A stretch of DNA of 8,846 bases, from positions 1 to 8,846 of the forward strand of contig URNI01000077.1 in the NCBI GenBank assembly GCA_900549135.1, given 5' to 3'. Shown piece after piece: positions 1 through 4,021 of this stretch. Position numbers and translations under genes: made by a program. Each line of letters begins with the position of its first letter. Position 1 is the stretch's first letter. Below the pieces are notes generated by a model that saw nothing but the letters and a program-made list of their open reading frames with translations, made no database searches and was not told where the DNA came from. The stretch comes from an uncultured Collinsella sp. Lineage in GTDB: Bacteria; Actinomycetota; Coriobacteriia; Coriobacteriales; Coriobacteriaceae.

Positions 1-24
1 CCATATATCTCTCCCTGTCCCGCC

Positions 25-64
25 GGGGAGGAATGTAGGCCCGCCAGGGCCTGCATTCCTCCCC
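25..64. repeat. Long GC-rich hairpin near the left edge
   Basis: GGGGAGGAATG (25-35) pairs with CATTCCTCCCC (54-64), and AGGCCC (37-42) with GGGCCT (47-52), around a GCCA tetraloop. T36 opposite G53 is a wobble pair in a plus-strand RNA but an A-C mismatch in a minus-strand RNA. Neither flank has a T-run. It may be a dispersed palindromic repeat or an RNA processing element. The rest of 1-150 shows no gene. Confidence 0.55.
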
Positions 65-150
65 TTAGGTATCGATTACTTCAGTCTGATATGACTTCGC
101 TGAGGCTTAAACAAACACACAGAATAACACAGGTAGTTGGGGTTATTGCG

Positions 151-194
151 CATATATAAAATAGCCTCCGACCGCGGGTGGTCGGAGGCTATTT
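151..194 (-). terminator. Intrinsic terminator of clpX
   Basis: A perfect 15-bp stem (159-173 with 180-194) has a 6-base loop. On the minus strand it runs into ATTTTATATAT, a T-rich tail. It begins 21 bases after the clpX stop. The run of A on the other side means it could also act on plus-strand transcripts. Confidence 0.9.
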
Positions 195-215
195 ACAAAC
201 ACGTTTTAGGCAGGT

Positions 216-1622
216 CTAGCCGTAGATGCGCTGGGGCTGTTCTTCGCCCTTTACGGCTGCTTCGGTTACGATGACCTTGGCAACGCCCTCCTCGCTGGGG
301 AGGTCGAACATCGTCTGCTGCAGAACGTCCTCGCAGATGGCGCGTAGACCGCGGGCGCCGGTCTTGCGGGCAAGCGCCATGCGGGCGATCTCGTGCAGGG
401 CGGCGTCCTCAAACTCAAGATCGACGTCCTCGAGCTGGAACATCTTGCGGTACTGACGCACCACGGCGTTCTTGGGATCGGTCAGGATCGACACCAGGTC
501 GTCCTCGTCGAGCGCCTGCGTCTGGGTGACGACGGGCGTACGGCCCACGAACTCGGGGATCATGCCAAAAGCGTTGAGGTCCTGCGGGAGCACCTGACGC
601 AGCAGGTCATTCTCGTCGACCGAGGTGGGGCCGGCGATCTCGGAGTTAAAGCCCACGCCCTTGTTGCCCACGCGATCGGCAATGATCTTATCCAGACCCA
701 CAAAGGCACCACCGCAGATGAACAGGATGTTGGTCGTGTCGATCTGTAGCAGCTCCTGCTGGGGATGTTTGCGACCGCCGGTGGGCGGAACGCTTGCCAC
801 CGTGCCCTCAAGGATCTTCAGCAGCGCCTGCTGAACGCCCTCGCCCGAAACATCGCGGGTAATAGAGAGGTTCTCGGCCTTTCGGGCGATCTTGTCGATC
901 TCGTCCACGTAGATAATGCCCACCTGCGCGCGCTCAATGTCGCCATCGGCAGCATTGATGAGCTTGAGCAGGATGTTCTCCACGTCCTCGCCCACATAAC
1001 CGGCCTCGGTGAGCGCGGTGGCATCGGCGATGGCAAACGGCACCTCGAGGATGCGCGCAAGCGTCTGGGCGAGCAGGGTCTTGCCGGTACCGGTGGGACC
1101 GAGCAGCAAAATGTTGGACTTGGCGAGCTCCACCTCGTCCATATCATCGTCGAACTGCGAGTCAACGCCGTCGTCAAAGGCAGACACCGCGGCGCCGCCC
1201 TCGATCACGCGGCGATAGTGGTTGTACACGGCCACCGACATGGCGCGCTTGGCGTCCTCCTGACCCATGACATAGGCCGAGAGCTCGTCATAAATCTCGT
1301 GCGGCGTCGGCACGTGCGTGATGACCTGGCGATCGTCCTCGAGCTCAAAACCCTCGGTCTCGGGGTCCGCGGCGGGCTGGGATGCAGCCTGGCCGTGGTC
1401 GTTGAGGAAGCCCGGCAGCTTGCCGTTGCGGGCAGCGTCCATAAAGTCAGAAGCCAGCGACTCCTCCAGAATCTCGGAACAGGCGGCGACGCACTCGTCA
1501 CAGATAAAGATGTTGGTCGGGCCCTTTACGAGGCGACGGACCTGGCCCTGCTCTTTTCCGCAAAAGGAGCAGCGGATGGGGTTGCCGTTCTCGTCAAAGT
1601 TGTCCTGCATGTTACCGGCCAT
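216..1622 (-). CDS. clpX: ClpX, AAA+ unfoldase of the ClpXP protease
   Basis: Hexameric ATPase that recognises, unfolds and threads substrates into ClpP. From ATG 1622 the protein has 468 residues, longer than E. coli ClpX (424). The N-terminal zinc-binding domain has C18, C21, C41 and C44. The AAA+ module shows Walker A GPTGTGKT (175-182), Walker B IIYVDEID (236-243), pore loop GYVG (208-211), RKH loop (284-286), a VGF ClpP-docking loop (323-325, the IGF loop of E. coli), arginine finger R361 (PEFVGR) and sensor-2 R424 (GARGLR). All parts needed for activity are therefore present. The extra length lies in the linker between zinc domain and AAA+ module (about 58-105) and in an acidic insertion at about 139-163 just before Walker A. 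The gene follows clpP by one base and ends at a strong terminator. Confidence 0.97.
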   Translation of the reverse strand: MAGNMQDNFDENGNPIRCSFCGKEQGQVRRLVKGPTNIFICDECVAACSEILEESLASDFMDAARNGKLPGFLNDHGQAASQPAADPETEGFELEDDRQVITHVPTPHEIYDELSAYVMGQEDAKRAMSVAVYNHYRRVIEGGAAVSAFDDGVDSQFDDDMDEVELAKSNILLLGPTGTGKTLLAQTLARILEVPFAIADATALTEAGYVGEDVENILLKLINAADGDIERAQVGIIYVDEIDKIARKAENLSITRDVSGEGVQQALLKILEGTVASVPPTGGRKHPQQELLQIDTTNILFICGGAFVGLDKIIADRVGNKGVGFNSEIAGPTSVDENDLLRQVLPQDLNAFGMIPEFVGRTPVVTQTQALDEDDLVSILTDPKNAVVRQYRKMFQLEDVDLEFEDAALHEIARMALARKTGARGLRAICEDVLQQTMFDLPSEEGVAKVIVTEAAVKGEEQPQRIYG

Positions 1623-1623
1623 C

Positions 1624-2244
1624 CTAGGCGTCCTTCGCGGCAAGGTCGCGCGAGGTGACGATACGGTCGATCAGGCCGTAGTCGAGGGCCTCGGCAGCGG
1701 TCAGGTAGTTGTCGCGCTCGGTATCGGCCTGGACCTTCTCGATGGGCTGGCCCGAGGCGTCGGACAGGATCTGGTTGAGCTCGCGGCGGGTCTTCTTAAT
1801 CTCCTCGGCAACGATCTCGATCTCGGTCTGCTGGCCCTGGGCACCGCCGCTGGGCTGGTGAATCATAACCTTGGAATGCGGCAGGCAGAAGCGCTTGCCC
1901 TTGGCGCCGGCCGAAAGCAGCACGGCAGCCATGGACGCGGCCATACCGACGCAGATGGTGGAGACCTGCGGCTTAATGAAGTTCATGGTGTCCAGAATCG
2001 CCAGGCCGGAGTAAACCTCGCCACCGGGCGAGTTGATATAGAGCGAGATATCCTTCTCGGCATCCTGGCTCTCAAGATGCAGCAGCTGGGCAACGACCAG
2101 GTTGGCGCTGACGGAGTTGATCTCCTCGCCCAAGAAGATGATGCGGTCGTTGAGCAGGCGCGAATAGATATCGTAGCTGCGCTCGCCGCGCGGTGTCTGC
2201 TCGATAACGTATGGCACGAGGGCGGAATCGAACTTAGCGATCAT
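1624..2244 (-). CDS. clpP: ClpP, ATP-dependent Clp protease proteolytic subunit
   Basis: Serine peptidase that forms the two-ring tetradecameric chamber and degrades proteins fed in by ClpX or other Clp ATPases in the cytoplasm. With ATG 2244 the product has 206 residues, the usual length. The catalytic triad is visible as S104 (GMAASMAA), H129 (MIHQP) and D178 (TERDNYLTA), each offset by seven from mature E. coli S97, H122 and D171, so the spacing is conserved. The N-terminal ALVPYVIEQTPRGERSYDIYSRLL and the SPGGEVYSG segment (72-80) are typical. About the first dozen residues are probably a propeptide removed by self-cleavage. Many actinobacteria carry a tandem clpP1-clpP2; only one clpP is here, so any second copy would be elsewhere. 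The stop is separated from the clpX ATG by a single base, implying co-translation. A short palindrome ACCAAATTGGT (2270-2280) lies 26 bases upstream of the start and could be an operator. Confidence 0.96.
   Translation of the reverse strand: MIAKFDSALVPYVIEQTPRGERSYDIYSRLLNDRIIFLGEEINSVSANLVVAQLLHLESQDAEKDISLYINSPGGEVYSGLAILDTMNFIKPQVSTICVGMAASMAAVLLSAGAKGKRFCLPHSKVMIHQPSGGAQGQQTEIEIVAEEIKKTRRELNQILSDASGQPIEKVQADTERDNYLTAAEALDYGLIDRIVTSRDLAAKDA
1631..1635 (-). promoter_or_regulatory. Shine-Dalgarno AAGGA that fixes the clpX start
   Basis: AAGGA on the minus strand, inside the last codons of clpP, is 8 bases before ATG 1622. It supports that ATG over a TTG at 1643 (which would add seven residues, MPRRTPR, and overlap clpP) and over ATG 1610. 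Confidence 0.75.
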
Positions 2245-2250
2245 ACGCAT

Positions 2251-2254
2251 CTCC
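2251..2254 (-). promoter_or_regulatory. Shine-Dalgarno GGAG favouring the clpP start at 2244
   Basis: GGAG on the minus strand is 6 bases before ATG at 2244. Two other in-frame ATG codons (2256, 2250) are possible: the first has AAGAG with a 4-base spacer and the second has no well-placed site. The uncertainty affects at most four residues of the propeptide. The TTG at 2274 has no site. Confidence 0.5.
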
Positions 2255-2283
2255 ATTTCTCTCTTGCGGACCAAATTGGTTCT

Positions 2284-2331
2284 AGATAAACGTACGGTGC
2301 CCGCATGCTATGCATTGGCTGGCACCGTACG
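2284..2331 (-). terminator. Hairpin between tig and clpP, possible terminator or attenuator
   Basis: Perfect 11-bp arms CGTACGGTGCC (2291-2301) and GGCACCGTACG (2321-2331) enclose a 19-base loop. On the minus strand TTTATCT follows (2290-2284), a poor T-run. It lies 77 bases after the tig stop and about 40 bases before clpP. It may end part of the tig transcripts, or serve as a processing or stability element ahead of clpP. Confidence 0.5.
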
Positions 2332-2336
2332 AAGCA

Positions 2337-2350
2337 ACCGGATAACCGGT
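2337..2350. repeat. Small palindrome and direct repeat between tig and clpP
   Basis: ACCGG (2337-2341) and CCGGT (2346-2350) form a dyad with a 4-base centre. The same bases also hold AACCGG twice, 8 bases apart (from 2336 and 2344). It could be a protein-binding site upstream of clpP. It resembles no operator I can name, including the CGC-N5-GCG type of ClgR. Confidence 0.3.
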
Positions 2351-2407
2351 GTATAACTTTACCCCATCACGGGCGCACGCATGCGCTCGCGGGCAAGGTG
2401 GCGAGAA

Positions 2408-3706
2408 TTACTCGGCGTCCTTGGCGGTCTCGTCGACCTCGGTCACCTTGGCGTTCTCGACCAGGTGGTCGACGGCCTTGGAGCGACGGATGGACTCGCG
2501 GACGGCAGGCATGCGGCCATCGGCGATGAACTCGGCCTTGGAAGCCTCGACGTCCTTGACGCCGGCCTTCTCAAACTCGGCGTTGATGTCGTCCTCGGTG
2601 ACCTCGATCTTGAGCTCGCGGGCGAGGGCGTCGAGCGCCAGGGACTCACGGGCAACGTCGTTGGCCTGCTTGTGCAGGTCGCCGATGAACTGCTCCATGG
2701 TCAGACCGGAAGCGGGCAGCCAGGTGTCCAGGGTCATGCCGCGGGCAGCGAGGTTGGACAGGAAGTTCTGGCCAAGCTCCTCAAAGACGGACTGCTCGTA
2801 GTCGGCGTCCATCTCGTCGAGCTGCAAACGCTCAGCGAGAGCGGAGACGCAACGGTTCTCCTTCTCGGCCGGCAGGCGGGAAGCCTTGTCCTGCTCGATC
2901 TCGATCTTGATGGCGTCGCGCATAGCGTCGATGCTGTCGAAGCCAAAGTCGGACTTGACGAGCTCGTCGGTGAGCTCGGGGGTGTTGCGGACCTTGATGC
3001 CCTTGACGGTGACCTCGACGGTGTGGGTCTCGGCCTCCTCGCCCTCCTCGACCTCGTCGGTCCAGGTGACGGTCTTGACGTCGTCAACGTTGGCGCCGAT
3101 CAGGGCCTCGTTGAACTCCTTGGGGTTGCTGTCGCTACCGGCGATGAGCATGCGGCCCTCGGCAGCGAAGTTGTCGGCGTTCTCGACGGCCTTGAGGTCG
3201 ACAGTGACGTAGTCCTCGGCCTCGACGGCGCGACCCTCGACGTCCTCGAAGGTGGCACGGTAGTTGAGGAGCATCTCGACCTGGTTGTTGATCTCGGACT
3301 CGGTGACCTCCGCGGGAGGCATCTCGATCTCGACGGCGTCGAAGGAGGAGAGCTCGGCAGCAGGACGCAGGGAGAACTCGACGGTGTAGGTGTAGTCCTC
3401 GTGATCCTTGGCGAGGTCGAGCTCCTTGTAGTCACCGTTCTTGGTGGGGACGATGTCCAGCTCGTTGAGGACGACGGGCTCGTTGGCGGCGATCAGGTCG
3501 TTGGTGGCCTGAGCGAGGGTAGCCTCGGCGCCAAGTGCGGAGTCGATGACCGGACGGGGAGCCTTGCCGGCGCGGAAGCCCGGGAAGCGGTACTTCTTAG
3601 CGGTGTCCTTGTAGGCCTTCTTGATCGCGGCGTCGACGTCGGCGGCCGGGATGGTGACCGTAGCGGTGAGCTTGGCGTCCTTGACGTCAGAAGCGGTGAT
3701 GTTCAA
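2408..3706 (-). CDS. tig: Trigger factor, ribosome-associated chaperone and prolyl isomerase
   Basis: Binds the ribosome at the exit tunnel and shields and folds nascent chains. Starting at TTG 3706 (see the AGGAGG site) it has 432 residues, the same size as E. coli trigger factor. The ribosome-docking signature GFRAGKAP then falls at 43-50, exactly the numbering of E. coli GFRKGKVP, which independently supports this start. Domains: N-terminal ribosome-binding domain about 1-115, FKBP-like prolyl isomerase about 163-240 (opening EDYVTVDL), and the helical SurA-like chaperone domain about 245-420 ending in an acidic tail. The Lys of the E. coli FRK triplet (44-46) is Ala here. The sequence is rich in acidic residues throughout. 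It lies upstream of clpP and clpX on the same strand, a classic arrangement. The gap of 163 bases to clpP contains a hairpin, so the three genes may not be a single uninterrupted transcription unit. I see no convincing promoter in 3707-3755. Confidence 0.96.
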   Translation of the reverse strand: MNITASDVKDAKLTATVTIPAADVDAAIKKAYKDTAKKYRFPGFRAGKAPRPVIDSALGAEATLAQATNDLIAANEPVVLNELDIVPTKNGDYKELDLAKDHEDYTYTVEFSLRPAAELSSFDAVEIEMPPAEVTESEINNQVEMLLNYRATFEDVEGRAVEAEDYVTVDLKAVENADNFAAEGRMLIAGSDSNPKEFNEALIGANVDDVKTVTWTDEVEEGEEAETHTVEVTVKGIKVRNTPELTDELVKSDFGFDSIDAMRDAIKIEIEQDKASRLPAEKENRCVSALAERLQLDEMDADYEQSVFEELGQNFLSNLAARGMTLDTWLPASGLTMEQFIGDLHKQANDVARESLALDALARELKIEVTEDDINAEFEKAGVKDVEASKAEFIADGRMPAVRESIRRSKAVDHLVENAKVTEVDETAKDAE

Positions 3707-3712
3707 CACGTT

Positions 3713-3718
3713 CCTCCT
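3713..3718 (-). promoter_or_regulatory. Shine-Dalgarno AGGAGG that fixes the tig start
   Basis: AGGAGG on the minus strand is exactly 6 bases upstream of TTG at 3706-3704. A GTG immediately before that TTG would have only a 3-base spacer. The upstream TTG at 3763 has no ribosome binding site and would add 19 residues absent from the family. Confidence 0.85.
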
Positions 3719-3755
3719 CATACTGCCCAGCTTATCTGAGGTGCTGGTACCTTTA

Positions 3756-3789
3756 TGCAACAAAGAGTCGCGACGGCAGGAGCCGACGC
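3756..3789 (-). terminator. Weak terminator-like hairpin after tRNA-Leu
   Basis: On the minus strand GCGTCGGC (3789-3782) and GCCGTCGC (3777-3770) form an 8-position stem with one T-T mismatch and a TCCT loop, followed by GACTCTTTGTT. It lies 9 bases after the tRNA 3' end. The mismatch and the interrupted T-run make it weak, so some read-through into tig is possible. Confidence 0.4.
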
Positions 3790-3797
3790 AGGTGCGT

Positions 3798-3881
3798 TGG
3801 TGCGGGCGAAAGGACTCGAACCTTCACGGGAATCCCACCAGAACCTAAATCTGGCACGTCTACCAATTCCGCCACGCCCGC
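3798..3881 (-). tRNA. tRNA-Leu (anticodon UAG), CCA encoded
   Basis: On the minus strand the acceptor arms are GCGGGCG (3881-3875) and CGCCCGC (3808-3802) with discriminator A (3801) and an encoded CCA (3800-3798). The anticodon stem CCAGA/TCTGG encloses the loop TTTAGGT, giving anticodon UAG, which reads CUA and probably other CUN leucine codons. The long variable arm (GGGA/TCCC) is typical of tRNA-Leu, and the T loop TTCGAGT is canonical. Length is 84 bases with CCA. It stands alone between the hydroxylase operon and tig, with its own likely promoter. Confidence 0.96.
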
Positions 3882-3900
3882 ATGAGCGCACAGACTAGGA

Positions 3901-3909
3901 ATGATAGCA
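3901..3909 (-). promoter_or_regulatory. Extended -10 promoter of tRNA-Leu
   Basis: On the minus strand TGC (3909-3907) directly precedes TATCAT (3906-3901), which fits an extended -10 with five of six consensus bases. Transcription would start near 3894, giving a leader of about 13 bases before the tRNA at 3881. No good -35 sits 17 bases upstream (GTGCGC), as is common when a TGn extension is present. Confidence 0.55.
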
Positions 3910-3934
3910 GATACGAACGACAAGCGCACGCACA

Positions 3935-3973
3935 CCTTTTGCAGGCTCACGACCTCACCACGAGTGCAAAAGG
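3935..3973. repeat. Inverted repeat between hydroxylase terminator and tRNA-Leu promoter
   Basis: CCTTTTGCA (3935-3943) and TGCAAAAGG (3965-3973) are perfect 9-base inverted repeats 21 bases apart. After a two-base bulge the stem can continue as CTC (3946-3948) with GAG (3962-3964). The right arm contains the T-run of the operon terminator and two bases of its stem. The left arm lies about 40-50 bases upstream of the likely tRNA start. Function unknown. Confidence 0.6.
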
Positions 3974-3997
3974 CGGGGCGAGTTGCCCCGCCCCGCC
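3967..3997 (-). terminator. Intrinsic terminator of the hydroxylase operon
   Basis: A 9-bp perfect GC stem (GGCGGGGCG 3972-3980 with CGCCCCGCC 3989-3997) and an 8-base loop are followed on the minus strand by TTTT (3971-3968). It begins 25 bases after the stop codon at 4022. The T-run is short but the stem is very stable. Confidence 0.82.
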
Positions 3998-4021
3998 AAT
4001 TGCGACTTGTTCGCTGACCCG

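Noticed and set aside
61..157. Possible minus-strand promoter, TTGTTT and TATCAG with a 17-base spacer, left of the clpX terminator
   Set aside because: Only four of six bases match in each box and no downstream gene is visible inside the window. It is too weak to list.
765..2289. Overlapping plus-strand frames (297 and 323 codons) opposite clpX and clpP
   Set aside because: No domain or start signal; the opposite strand carries two intact essential-type genes with all catalytic residues.
2381..3739. 452-codon plus-strand open frame opposite tig
   Set aside because: It mirrors the tig codons, is dominated by Leu, Val, Gly and Asp repeats without any domain, and has no ribosome binding site. 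It is a shadow of GC-rich coding sequence.
3719..3760. Possible tig promoter (TTGCAT, 18 bases, GATAAG)
   Set aside because: Poor match to both boxes, and the predicted start would sit almost at the ribosome binding site.
3753..3950. Short minus-strand frame with AGVAELVD-like peptide
   Set aside because: It is the translation of the tRNA-Leu gene, a common false protein.
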